Under the pieces are notes generated by a model. The model did no database searches, was not told where the DNA came from, and saw nothing but the letters and a program-made list of their open reading frames with translations. From Eubacteriales bacterium (GTDB lineage Bacteria > Bacillota > Clostridia > Peptostreptococcales > Anaerovoracaceae): DNA of 64,000 nucleotides. Made by a program: the position numbers and the translations under genes. Location: positions 124,001-188,000 of the forward strand of contig JAQUYC010000001.1 of assembly GCA_028692105.1 (NCBI GenBank), given 5' to 3'. Of the stretch, positions 28,822-36,867 are shown one piece after another (the stretch's first letter is position 1; each line of letters opens with the position of its first letter).

Positions 28822-31158
28822 ATGTCAAACAGAGGATCGATATATTCAATAGACAACTTAGTGCCGGATCAATATCAAATATCCCTGAATGAAACAATTT
28901 TTCATAATGCCAACGGTTATATCGGTGTAAGATATGACTTTGAGGAAGGATATCCGGATGAATATTATTTTGTCCGCAGCCAATATATTAACGGGTTTTA
29001 TGACCATGTTCCGGTAAGACGAAGTGAAAATCTTTATGGGCTTGTCACCGAAAAGCAAACCATGTTGAATGTTGCCGATACCCAGTCCATTAAATTATGG
29101 CTGGAAGATGAGGAGTTCAGCATGTACAGGGGCACTTTGCTTGAGAGCAGGCTATTCCTTGACATGGTTAAAGGCATAACTGTCCGCCATGTCGTTTGGC
29201 GTTCCCCGAAGGGAAAGGTTGTAGAGCTTAAGATCATTCGAATGGCCTCGTTTCATCAACTGTCTCTCTTTACCATAGATTATGAAGTGCTGCCGCTTAA
29301 CTTTTCCGGCAATATTATGTTTGAATCAGGACATAACGGAAATGTTTATAATTACTGCGATCCCCATGATCCTCGTATGGCTAATGAGCAATTGCAGTAT
29401 CTTACCCCACATAATTGTGAAATAAAAGAAGGCGCTTCCTATATAACCTCCGGCACATCAAGATCAGAGCAAGAAGTATGCAGCTGTGTCAAAAATATCT
29501 TATCTCAGAAACATACGCTTGAATATGATGTGAACGGTAACCGGGCTATATGCAGAATCAATACAAGGGCATCCGAAGGGAAAAAAATCAAGTTAAAGAA
29601 GTATTCTGTGTTTTGTGACAGCATACGCAGCGATAATCCGAAAATGCAGGCTGAAGTGGAGATGGGAACTGCTCTTGCTGTTCCTTTGCAGCATTTCTAC
29701 TTTAAGCAGAAGGAATACCTTGCAGATTACTGGAATAACTGCTTTATAAGAATCGATGACAAATATGAATCCAACTTGTCGCTGCGATACAGCCTCTTCC
29801 AATTGATACAATCAGTCGGCAAGGACCGTTACTGCAATATTGCCCCTAAAGGTCTCAGCGGAGACGGCTACGAAGGTCACTATTTCTGGGATTCAGAAAT
29901 GTATATACACCCATTCTTTACGATTACAAATCCTTCTGTGTCTAAAATCCTCCTTGAATACCGTTATGAGACTTTAGATCTGGCAAGAGAAAACGCTCGA
30001 ATTTTAGGTCATAAAAAAGGGGCGCTCTATCCCTGGCGAACTATTATGGGCAAAGAATGCTCCGGTTATTATCCCTCGGGGTCAGCACAGTATCATATAA
30101 ACGGGGATATTGCCTATACGGTTATCGCTTACTATCTTGCCACAAAGGACCTGCCCTTTCTATTAGTCAAAGGTGCCGAGATCATATGGGAAACAGCCCG
30201 CTTGTGGATGGACACCGGCAACTATTATAAGGGAGAATTCCATATTAACGATGTGACCGGCCCGGACGAATATACCTGTATTGTAAATAACAATTATTAC
30301 ACAAATCTTGTAGCACAATACAACCTGTCATGGGCTGTGAAAATATATAAATTGCTTAGACCATATAGCGGCTTTCGTGAATTGACACAGAAATTGGATT
30401 TAAGAGAATCTGAAATTCTTGATTTCCAAAACGCTGCAGATCATATGTATCTGCCTTATGATGAAGAGCTGAAAATCAATCCTCAGGATGACTCCTTCCT
30501 GAAAAAGCAGAAATGGGATCCCGCAAGTATACCTGATGATCATTTTCCGCTGCTGCTTCATTATCATCCGCTCCACTTGTTCCGCCACCAGATATGCAAG
30601 CAGGCGGATACCGTGATGGCACATTTTATTCTGGAAGATGCTCAGTCAGAAGAGACAATGTATAATTCATATCAGTTTTATGAAAACATCACTATTCACG
30701 ACTCGTCTCTTTCTTATTGCATATTCAGTATTATGGCATCACGGCTGGGCATGGAAGAAAAGGCTTATGCTTATTATGAAATAGCAGCCAGGATGGATTT
30801 GACGGATGCATACGGAAATACAGACGACGGTCTTCATATCGCCAACATGGGCGGGATTTATATGACGATTGTTTACGGTTTCGCAGGTTTTCGTCTAAAG
30901 GAAAACGGGATTTCACTTTCACCGATTTTGCCTGCCAAATGGGACGGATACCGTTTCAAAATTGTCTTTGAAGGCAGCCGAATCAGAGTTGAGGTAAAAA
31001 ATGACACCTGCCTTTTGCACCTTGAAAATGGTGCTCCTAAAGAAATCACGATATACCAGGAAACTTATCTGCTAAAAAATACTCTTAAAATCCGCAGGCC
31101 TCCCCGAAATACAAACGTAGAAGCGCCTGTAAAGGATAATGAGGAGGTTCACCCATGA
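28822..31158 (+). CDS. GH65 inverting alpha-glucoside phosphorylase, probably trehalose phosphorylase
   Basis: 778 residues with the GH65 layout: an N-terminal beta-sandwich, a (alpha/alpha)6 catalytic barrel and a C-terminal beta domain. The general acid is Glu483 in VTGPDEY, and GHYFWDSEMY is the conserved barrel-entry motif. GH65 enzymes cleave trehalose, maltose, kojibiose or nigerose with phosphate, releasing beta-glucose-1-P. The direct link to the trehalose synthase upstream and a beta-phosphoglucomutase downstream (4-base ATGA overlap) favours trehalose or trehalose-6-P phosphorylase. This is inference, since specificity loops cannot be judged by eye. It is cytosolic, with no signal peptide. 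Confidence 0.9.
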   Translation: MSNRGSIYSIDNLVPDQYQISLNETIFHNANGYIGVRYDFEEGYPDEYYFVRSQYINGFYDHVPVRRSENLYGLVTEKQTMLNVADTQSIKLWLEDEEFSMYRGTLLESRLFLDMVKGITVRHVVWRSPKGKVVELKIIRMASFHQLSLFTIDYEVLPLNFSGNIMFESGHNGNVYNYCDPHDPRMANEQLQYLTPHNCEIKEGASYITSGTSRSEQEVCSCVKNILSQKHTLEYDVNGNRAICRINTRASEGKKIKLKKYSVFCDSIRSDNPKMQAEVEMGTALAVPLQHFYFKQKEYLADYWNNCFIRIDDKYESNLSLRYSLFQLIQSVGKDRYCNIAPKGLSGDGYEGHYFWDSEMYIHPFFTITNPSVSKILLEYRYETLDLARENARILGHKKGALYPWRTIMGKECSGYYPSGSAQYHINGDIAYTVIAYYLATKDLPFLLVKGAEIIWETARLWMDTGNYYKGEFHINDVTGPDEYTCIVNNNYYTNLVAQYNLSWAVKIYKLLRPYSGFRELTQKLDLRESEILDFQNAADHMYLPYDEELKINPQDDSFLKKQKWDPASIPDDHFPLLLHYHPLHLFRHQICKQADTVMAHFILEDAQSEETMYNSYQFYENITIHDSSLSYCIFSIMASRLGMEEKAYAYYEIAARMDLTDAYGNTDDGLHIANMGGIYMTIVYGFAGFRLKENGISLSPILPAKWDGYRFKIVFEGSRIRVEVKNDTCLLHLENGAPKEITIYQETYLLKNTLKIRRPPRNTNVEAPVKDNEEVHP

Positions 31159-31805
31159 AATATCAAGCAGTTATCTTCGATTTAGATGGTGTTATCTGCC
31201 ATACAGACTATTATCATTATCTGGCATGGAAAAAAATAGCTGATAAAATCGGTATTGCTTTTGATGAAACGATTAATAACTGTCTCCGCGGTATCGGCCG
31301 TATGGAGAGTCTGGAAATTATGTTGGGGGCCCGAAGTGAGGAATTTTCACAGGAAGCCAAAAGAAAATTTGCTGAAGAAAAGAATGATTTCTATCGCAGA
31401 CTGCTAAAAAACATGTCTCCTAAAGACCTTCAACCGGATGTAAAAAATACCCTTGACCAAATTAAAGCCCACAGGATAAAAATTGCAGTGGGTTCTTCGA
31501 GCAAAAATGCCAAATTAATTTTAAAACAAATCGGTCTTGAGAATTTTTTTCATGCTGTTTCCGATGGCAAAAACATTACTCGTTCAAAACCGGACCCGGA
31601 AGTCTTTTTAAAGGCAAGCATTTTATTGGGAATCGAACCACAATATTGTTTAGTGGTTGAAGACGCCGTATCAGGACTTGAAGCAGCCTCTGCCGCCGGC
31701 ATGGACTCTGCGGCTATAGGAGATGCAGTCAATTATTCAATTGCGAATTTTAACTTAAATAAATTATCAGACCTGCTGCAATACCTTGTTGATTCAAAGA
31801 TATGA
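31155..31805 (+). CDS. pgmB: Beta-phosphoglucomutase (HAD family)
   Basis: 216 residues. The HAD motif I is FDLDGVICHTDYYHY with nucleophile Asp near residue 9 and acid/base Asp near 11. The beta-PGM cap has RGIGRMESLE, VGSSSKNAK is motif II, and RSKPDPEVF and VEDAVSGLEAA form the metal site. It converts beta-glucose-1-P to glucose-6-P. Its ATG overlaps the GH65 stop by 4 bases, so the two are translationally coupled; phosphorolysis by GH65 gives its substrate. A terminator hairpin follows at 31826. Confidence 0.95.
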   Translation: MKYQAVIFDLDGVICHTDYYHYLAWKKIADKIGIAFDETINNCLRGIGRMESLEIMLGARSEEFSQEAKRKFAEEKNDFYRRLLKNMSPKDLQPDVKNTLDQIKAHRIKIAVGSSSKNAKLILKQIGLENFFHAVSDGKNITRSKPDPEVFLKASILLGIEPQYCLVVEDAVSGLEAASAAGMDSAAIGDAVNYSIANFNLNKLSDLLQYLVDSKI

Positions 31806-31825
31806 ACCGTATTTTCGAAAAGTAA

Positions 31826-31854
31826 GATGCGGCACCACAAACGGCAGCCGCATC
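31826..31854 (+). terminator. Terminator of the trehalose cluster
   Basis: An 8-bp GC-rich stem (GATGCGGC with GCCGCATC) and a 13-base loop lie 21 bases after the pgmB stop. The following sequence is only moderately T-rich (gctttaaatcgtttta). Confidence 0.55.
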
Positions 31855-31887
31855 GCTTTAAATCGTTTTATTCAACGCTATCGAGTC

Positions 31888-32181
31888 TTACTCTAATTTT
31901 CGCGCATTATTATTATCATTATTCATTTTTTCTGCTTGTCTTCTTATCTCTTCAACTTTTTCTTCCGCATTTTCTTTTAGATTTTCTGCCATTTCCATAG
32001 TATCTTCAAGCTTATTTCCTGCTTTGTCTTTCAAGCCCTCCGCTCTGACTTTTGCTCCTTCGAACATGTCTTCTGCCCTGTCTTTCATTTCTTCAGCCTT
32101 GAATTTGGCACCTTCCGCAGCATCTTCCGCTCTTTCTTTAGCCTCATTGAAAGCTTGTCCCATCTTATCAAATAACCCCAT
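31888..32181 (-). CDS. LEA-like amphipathic 11-residue repeat protein
   Basis: 97 residues, almost entirely charged helix. From about residue 13 the sequence falls into 11-residue repeats with Ala in position 1 and alternating Lys/Arg and Glu/Asp: AKERAEDAAEG, AKFKAEEMKDR, AEDMFEGAKVR, AEGLKDKAGNK, and two weaker copies. This is the pattern of group 3 LEA proteins and related YtxH/apolipoprotein-like stress proteins, which are disordered in water and helical when dry. There are no cysteines and no signal peptide. A strong aaggagg site precedes the ATG. It is convergent with the trehalose operon, consistent with a joint role in water stress; that link is inference. Confidence 0.7.
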   Translation of the reverse strand: MGLFDKMGQAFNEAKERAEDAAEGAKFKAEEMKDRAEDMFEGAKVRAEGLKDKAGNKLEDTMEMAENLKENAEEKVEEIRRQAEKMNNDNNNARKLE

Positions 32182-32324
32182 AAGAAAACCTCCTTACTAA
32201 TTTTGTATAATATTTATTTTTCACCTCTTAATAATATTGAGTTTACCCATTTTTTTATTCATTTATCACATAAGATAAAAGTTTATTGCTTGAATCTATA
32301 GGTATCGGCCGGCAGCAATTAATT

Positions 32325-32738
32325 TTATTGCAATATCAAGCTTCTGCCGAACATCTTTCTGAAGAGCTTCTCACACTGAAGATATTCAGGCAGTTGAAGC
32401 GGTGACAAGTCTTTTTTAATAACTTTAAGTATAACGTCATCCTTCGATGCGGAGCATTCAACTTCCCTAATTGAACCGTTTTGAGATTTACAGATTTCCT
32501 CGGATATTTGTACGAACATTGCAAGCTTTTGTACAGCGATATAATTTTTCTCGCCAATAATACCGATATATTCCGAAGGGTCAATTTTTAATACTCCGTC
32601 CCTGTGCAAGCCTATAATAAAAGCGCAATAAATCAGTTCTTCATATTTTAATCCATTGATTCTGGAATTTAGAGCAAGATAGAATCCATGATGATTATGG
32701 TCATAATAATCAACATGAAGCCCGATATAATGAACCAA
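32325..32738 (-). pseudogene. Remnant of exopolyphosphatase (Ppx/GppA): C-terminal HD-like domain only
   Basis: 137 codons. LVHYIGLHVDYYDHNHHGF followed by YLALNSRINGLKYEE matches the start of the C-terminal HD-type domain of Ppx/GppA (consensus-like LLHDIG, YYDHNxHSFYLILNS). The N-terminal ASKHA ATPase domains are absent: the homologous block starts two codons after an in-frame TAG. The first usable start is a TTG without a ribosome site, and the HD pair reads HY. A stand-alone domain protein is possible, but truncation is more likely. It is divergent from the thioesterase gene, whose promoter region may have been brought in by the deletion. Confidence 0.6.
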
Positions 32739-32824
32739 ATGCTATTGACCTATGCCATAAATTGATGTATTCTTTCTCGTAGTTAGTGACTTATACTGAT
32801 TATAACGTTAGTGAGGTTTTGAAA

Positions 32825-33277
32825 ATGGATAAACGAACAAAATTGATTATGAGCCAGGTGATGTTGCCAAGTCATGCAAATCTCGCCGGGAATGTCCATG
32901 GCGGTCAAATCATGATGCTTATGGATACAGCCGCAGGCGCTGTTGCTACGAAATACGCAAAATCCAATGTCGTCACTGCACGTGTGGATGAGCTTCAATT
33001 CCACCTGCCGATTTTGGTTGGATCACTGGTTACGATTACAGCAACCATCGCCTTTGTCGGACGTTCTTCAATGGAGGTAATTGTCACAGTAGATGTGGAA
33101 GATCTTGAAGACGAAGTCGAGCCACAGCGGGCATTATCTTCATATTTTACTATGGTAGCCTTGGACAAATCCGGCCGGCCACGTGCGGTAAAGCCGCTAC
33201 AGATTGATACCGAAGAAGAAAGACTTCTTTACGAAGAAGTAAAACGCAGGCGAGAAGCACAGAGGAGGTTACGATAA
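32825..33277 (+). CDS. Hotdog-fold acyl-CoA thioesterase (YkhA/BACH type)
   Basis: 150 residues from the ATG at 32825, with gtgagg upstream; the in-frame extension to 32786 is non-homologous. The hotdog signature is NLAGNVHGGQIMMLMDTAAG, where the conserved Asn/His region and the Asp on the long helix form the active site. VDELQFHLPILVGSLV is the second strand pair. It hydrolyses acyl-CoA to CoA and a free acid in the cytosol; the chain length cannot be inferred. The C-terminus ends in a basic helix (EEVKRRREAQRRLR). Confidence 0.9.
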   Translation: MDKRTKLIMSQVMLPSHANLAGNVHGGQIMMLMDTAAGAVATKYAKSNVVTARVDELQFHLPILVGSLVTITATIAFVGRSSMEVIVTVDVEDLEDEVEPQRALSSYFTMVALDKSGRPRAVKPLQIDTEEERLLYEEVKRRREAQRRLR

Positions 33278-33341
33278 TTAATTTTGATTCATAAGTAGCA
33301 TCTGCAGTCGATTCTCTACATTCGCATAGCTTGTGTCGAGA

Positions 33342-33941
33342 TTACTTCTTTCGAGAGACAAACGGATTGTTTTTAATCAAATATCTCCAGGGATAATGTA
33401 CAGCCTCTCCTGCATAATCGATATTAATCCTCGGTGTTGTCATTATTTCAGTGTCTGCAATTATCGGAGCATTAAGAACGTATAAAATATCACCGCATAA
33501 GTCAATGCCGTTTAATATTCTGGTTATTCCCATCGCCTGACACAGTTTTCCGGGGCCGGAGCACAGATTCCGGATATTCTTATCAGCTGGATTTCTGCGC
33601 AATGTCATGAGTTGAATTCCCTCCACCGGTTCAATTGCTCTGATCAATAAGGCTTCCGGTCTTCCGGTTATATTCGCCACCACATTGAAACAATTATACA
33701 TACCGTATATCAAATAAACATAAGAGAAGCCTCCCGGACCGTGAATAACTTGAGTTCGGTTGCTTCGTAAATTTTTATAGGTATGAGCAGCTGCATCTCC
33801 GGGACCCAAATATGCCTCTACCTCTACTATTATTCCAGAAGTCCTGCCTTCCGAAGACTCGTGGACTAAGGTCTTTCCAAGCAATTCTTTTGCTACAGCC
33901 AGCCCATCCCTCTCGTAAAATTCTCTTGATAACTTTTTCAT
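33342..33941 (-). CDS. mpg: 3-methyladenine DNA glycosylase (AAG/MPG family)
   Basis: 199 residues. The family marks are LAKELLGKTLVH-like KELLGKTLVH, the catalytic Glu in VEVEAYLGPGDAAAHTY, YGMYNCFNVV for the intercalating loop, and LCSGPGKLCQAMGI for DNA contact. It removes alkylated purines such as 3-methyladenine, starting base excision repair. The ATG lies one base after the stop of a short upstream reading frame (TAG-a-ATG) and has little Shine-Dalgarno, so translation may be coupled to that remnant. Other alkylation and break repair genes (ogt, ligD, ku) lie elsewhere in the window, not in one operon. Confidence 0.95.
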   Translation of the reverse strand: MKKLSREFYERDGLAVAKELLGKTLVHESSEGRTSGIIVEVEAYLGPGDAAAHTYKNLRSNRTQVIHGPGGFSYVYLIYGMYNCFNVVANITGRPEALLIRAIEPVEGIQLMTLRRNPADKNIRNLCSGPGKLCQAMGITRILNGIDLCGDILYVLNAPIIADTEIMTTPRINIDYAGEAVHYPWRYLIKNNPFVSRKK

Positions 33942-33942
33942 T

Positions 33943-34077
33943 CTATAAATTTTTCATTATTATTTTCTTTTCCGCATCAGCAGCTTTTTCAATCTCGTGC
34001 ATAGTTTCCACCTGTTCATGCAGCGACACCCGGTCAAATTGAGTAAGCACATGATTAAGGTATTTGGCTGCATCCAC
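33943..34077 (-). pseudogene. Short remnant resembling a DUF47/PhoU-like protein
   Basis: 44 codons from a GTG with no ribosome site to a TAG just before mpg. The product contains AAKYLNHVLTQFDR and VETMHEIEKAADAEKK, which resembles the early helices of DUF47 proteins (PhoU-like partners of Pit phosphate transporters; typical motif HEIExxAD). The rest of the domain and any pit gene are missing. I regard it as a decayed fragment that may now act as a leader for mpg. The assignment rests on memory of the family and needs a profile search. Confidence 0.4.
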
Positions 34078-34151
34078 CGTTTATATGGAAAATCTTTCAA
34101 AGGACTCTAAATAATCGTATTTATTTTTTTCTTAAATAATTCCATTGCTTC

Positions 34152-34769
34152 TCACTCCTCTGAAATTTTACAAATATAAGTCGATGACCATTTACCGGTA
34201 TTGATTAATTTTATTGCCCCAAACTGTTTTTTTAATTCATCTTTAACATTCTTTATGAAGTTGAAATAATCTCCGCCTTCCAGCCATTCTGCAACATTGA
34301 TGATTAAAGACCGTTTTTCATTGTAGTCAATTAAAACCACTGAATGCCTTGATACTCTTCTCATTTCCTTATACATCATCAGTCTCTCCCGTGCCTTTAA
34401 TCCATGTGCTACAGAGGAAGAGACAGCCATATCAAAGCTTTTATCTTCGAATGGCAATCCATGCAATACATTGCCTTGCACGAATTCAATTTTCTTGGAC
34501 GCCTTGTTCCGGGCAATCTCAATCATCTTTTCCGCAGGCTCAATGCCGGTTACCTCGAAACCATATTCATCAAGCACGCTGCACAACGCACCCGTGCCAC
34601 AGCCAACATCAATTACTTTTTGATGAATAGATAGATCTATGTCATTCTTGGCTTTATCAAGAATTGATTTGTAATTCCTCATCTGCCACTTAAAAAACAA
34701 AGCATATACAGATGAAATCTTATTAAATAAATTTTTTTCCTTTGATCTCAAATCCGTATTGCCTTTCAA
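34152..34769 (-). CDS. Class I SAM-dependent methyltransferase
   Basis: 205 residues. Motif I is VIDVGCGTGALCSVL (near residue 55), the acidic residue of motif II is in VTGIEPAEKM, and post-motif FEDKSFDMAVSSSVAHGL fits motif IV. It is a cytosolic small-molecule or lipid methyltransferase of the UbiE/Methyltransf_11 kind; the substrate is unknown. The frame opens with TTG at 34769 directly after a TGA, with only a distant aagggg as ribosome site. An ATG at codon 31 would remove a homologous helix, so the TTG was kept. It is divergent from ddh. Confidence 0.85.
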   Translation of the reverse strand: MKGNTDLRSKEKNLFNKISSVYALFFKWQMRNYKSILDKAKNDIDLSIHQKVIDVGCGTGALCSVLDEYGFEVTGIEPAEKMIEIARNKASKKIEFVQGNVLHGLPFEDKSFDMAVSSSVAHGLKARERLMMYKEMRRVSRHSVVLIDYNEKRSLIINVAEWLEGGDYFNFIKNVKDELKKQFGAIKLINTGKWSSTYICKISEE

Positions 34770-34944
34770 TCAAATGGTTCAACCCCTTTATCCCTCAAAA
34801 TGCTAAGCAATAATGAAAGTATAAAGTGAAACTCTCCATACCCCATTCTATACATTCTTTTATTTATTATCAAGATAGTAATTGACCTTTTCCTGACAGC
34901 CAAACAAAAAAAGTAAAATTTTCAGAAAAAATACTTAGTTTTAT

Positions 34945-35013
34945 GATATAATATCCGCGAAAATAAACGCTAAATAAGATGTATTGTTTAGAGAAAATAA
35001 CTTAGCGGATATT
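34945..35013 (+). promoter_or_regulatory. Promoter and inverted-repeat leader of ddh
   Basis: An extended -10 (TG-a-TATAAT, 34947-34952) with no clear -35 overlaps the left arm of an inverted repeat. AATATCCGC (34950-34958) pairs with GCGGATATT (35005-35013). The same right arm, extended as TTAGCG, can instead pair with CGCTAA (34968-34973), so two mutually exclusive stems are possible. The position at the start of the transcript suits an operator or a small leader switch. I could not match it to the lysine riboswitch. The rest of the 300-base gap (34770-34944) is AT-rich and shows nothing else. Confidence 0.45.
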
Positions 35014-35069
35014 TATAGGTTATAGATACAAAACATCAGTTGATATTATACACTAAAGGAGAAATATAT

Positions 35070-36059
35070 ATGAATAAAATCAAAATCGGAATTGCGGGCT
35101 ATGGGAATCTTGGAAAAAGTGTAGAATTAGGTATCAGACATAATAAAGATATGGAGCTTATCGGAATATTTACAAGACGTGATCCTTCAGCTTTAAAAAT
35201 AATCACAGAAGGTGTACAAGCTTATCACTTTGATCAAGCTGCGAATATGAAGGATAAGATTGATGTTATGATATTGTGCGGCGGAAGCATGGCTGATCTG
35301 CCTGAGCAGGGGCCTTATTTTGCTGGTATGTTCAATACAGTCGACGGATTTGATACCCATGCGAAAATAGCTGAGTACTTTAAGGCTGTCGATAAAAAAG
35401 CATTGGAATCAGGCAAAGTCTGCATGGTTTCATGTGGATGGGATCCGGGAATGTTTTCAATTAATCGAGTATATGCGGATGCGATCCTGCCTGAAGGGGG
35501 CACTTATACTTTCTGGGGAAAGGGAATCAGTCAGGGGCATTCCGATGCGATCAGGAGGGTAAAAGGAGTTAAAGATGGAAAGCAGTATACAATTCCATTG
35601 GATGATGCCATTGAAGCAGTGAAAAGAGGCGATATGCCGGAACTCTCCGCAAGGCAAAAACACAAAAGAGTGTGCTATATAGTTGCCGAAGAAGGTGCGG
35701 ATAGAAAACAGATTGAACATGATATAGTAACGATGCCAAACTATTTTTCTGACTACGATACAGAAGTATATTTTATTACTGAGGAAGAACTGAAGAAAAA
35801 CCATAGCGGTCTTCCTCACGGCGGGTTAGTTATACGCTTTGGAAAAACCGGACTAAATCTGGAGAATAACCATACAATCGAATACAAATTGGTTCTTGAT
35901 TCAAATCCGGATTTAACTGCAAATGTGTTGCTGGCTTTTGCCAGAGCCGCCTATCGCTTAAGTAATGAAGGTATCTCCGGGGCTAAGACGGTAGTTGATA
36001 TTCCCCCTGCGTATCTTTCGGATAAATCTGCCGAAGAGCTCAGAGAATTATTTATATGA
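35070..36059 (+). CDS. ddh: meso-Diaminopimelate D-dehydrogenase
   Basis: 329 residues from the ATG at 35070, with an aaaggag site (10 codons after the open-frame start). The Rossmann motif is GIAGYGNLGKSVE. CGGSMADLPEQGPYFA, VDGFDTHAKI and the active-site CGWDPGMFS are the substrate-binding segments of Ddh. It makes meso-DAP directly from tetrahydrodipicolinate, ammonia and NADPH, bypassing the succinylase or acetylase steps. It thus supplies lysine and the peptidoglycan crosslink. The gene is single, ended by a shared terminator, and preceded by a structured leader. Confidence 0.96.
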   Translation: MNKIKIGIAGYGNLGKSVELGIRHNKDMELIGIFTRRDPSALKIITEGVQAYHFDQAANMKDKIDVMILCGGSMADLPEQGPYFAGMFNTVDGFDTHAKIAEYFKAVDKKALESGKVCMVSCGWDPGMFSINRVYADAILPEGGTYTFWGKGISQGHSDAIRRVKGVKDGKQYTIPLDDAIEAVKRGDMPELSARQKHKRVCYIVAEEGADRKQIEHDIVTMPNYFSDYDTEVYFITEEELKKNHSGLPHGGLVIRFGKTGLNLENNHTIEYKLVLDSNPDLTANVLLAFARAAYRLSNEGISGAKTVVDIPPAYLSDKSAEELRELFI

Positions 36060-36094
36060 TGGCGCAAATGTTTTCCCTCTTAACTAAAATATCC

Positions 36095-36132
36095 AAAACA
36101 GCGGCCGGAGCATCTGCTTCAACCGCTGTTTT
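36095..36132. terminator. Bidirectional terminator between ddh and the Crp/Fnr gene
   Basis: AAAACAGCGG pairs with CCGCTGTTTT (10 bp) around an 18-base loop. A T-run follows on the plus strand, and tttt with AT-rich sequence follows on the minus strand. Confidence 0.85.
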
Positions 36133-36139
36133 TATGCTT

Positions 36140-36829
36140 TTAGATCAGGAGCAATCCATCTAAATCAATAACCTCAATTTTTCTGTGCGGTTTCTGTTTG
36201 ATATATCCCGCATCTTCGAAATCCGTTAATTTCCTGCTGATTGTTTCCGGCGTCGTCCCCAGGAATGAAGCCAGATCTCTCTTGCTCATCGGTAATACAA
36301 ATTCCATTGGTGGTTTTTCCTCGTCAATACACTCAGCTATAAAAAGTGCCAGTCTAATTTCAACCTTCTCCGTAGAAACCCTTGTAGTCTGTTTCTCTGA
36401 TTTTTCAAGCCTGCTTGAGAATTCTGCTAATATTTTCAATGATATTGAAGGGTATCTCATAAGGAGTTCCTGTAAATCCTTGCGCCTAATCAGGCAGATG
36501 TCAGTATTCTCTACGGCCTCTGCATAAGCTTCGTGAACGGACTCACCGAATAAAGCAAGTTCACCTGTGAAATCCCCCGGACTCAAAAACCTCACCAATT
36601 GTTCCTTGCCCGATTCAGATAAGCGATAGACCCTGATTCTCCCGCTTCTGACAATATAGAGTGAATCTGATTGATCTCCTGCCCGATAGATGATCTCACC
36701 CTTTCTGTACGAAGCAGACTGAATTGCTTCAGTGATCTCAATCATCTGTTCGTCTTTTAGATGATTAAATATCGGTACCAGAGAGACACAAGATTTGTGC
36801 CCCTCTAATCCACACTTATGATCGCTCAT
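36140..36829 (-). CDS. Crp/Fnr-family regulator, FNR-type DNA recognition
   Basis: 229 residues from the ATG at 36829 (aaggag site; the ATG six codons upstream overlaps that site). A cyclic-nucleotide-type sensor domain (about 20-135) with GEIIYRAGD and GELALFG is followed by a long dimer helix and an HTH (about 176-200). The recognition helix reads TTPETISRK, with Glu195, Ser198 and Arg199 in the ExxSR arrangement that reads TTGAT half-sites in E. coli FNR. Cys6, Cys14 and Cys112 sit where FNR-like proteins hold an iron-sulfur cluster; a fourth ligand is not obvious. It is the third gene of the HMA-ATPase unit, and FNR boxes precede that unit and the neighbouring RIC gene. Autoregulation is therefore likely. 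Confidence 0.9.
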   Translation of the reverse strand: MSDHKCGLEGHKSCVSLVPIFNHLKDEQMIEITEAIQSASYRKGEIIYRAGDQSDSLYIVRSGRIRVYRLSESGKEQLVRFLSPGDFTGELALFGESVHEAYAEAVENTDICLIRRKDLQELLMRYPSISLKILAEFSSRLEKSEKQTTRVSTEKVEIRLALFIAECIDEEKPPMEFVLPMSKRDLASFLGTTPETISRKLTDFEDAGYIKQKPHRKIEVIDLDGLLLI

Positions 36830-36867
36830 ATCACTTCTCCTTTGCATAAGTTCGCCATCAATTTGTT

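Noticed and set aside
32739..32824. Missing N-terminal part of Ppx in the gap upstream of its remnant
   Set aside because: The gap is too short and has stops; nothing resembling the Ppx ATPase domain was found.
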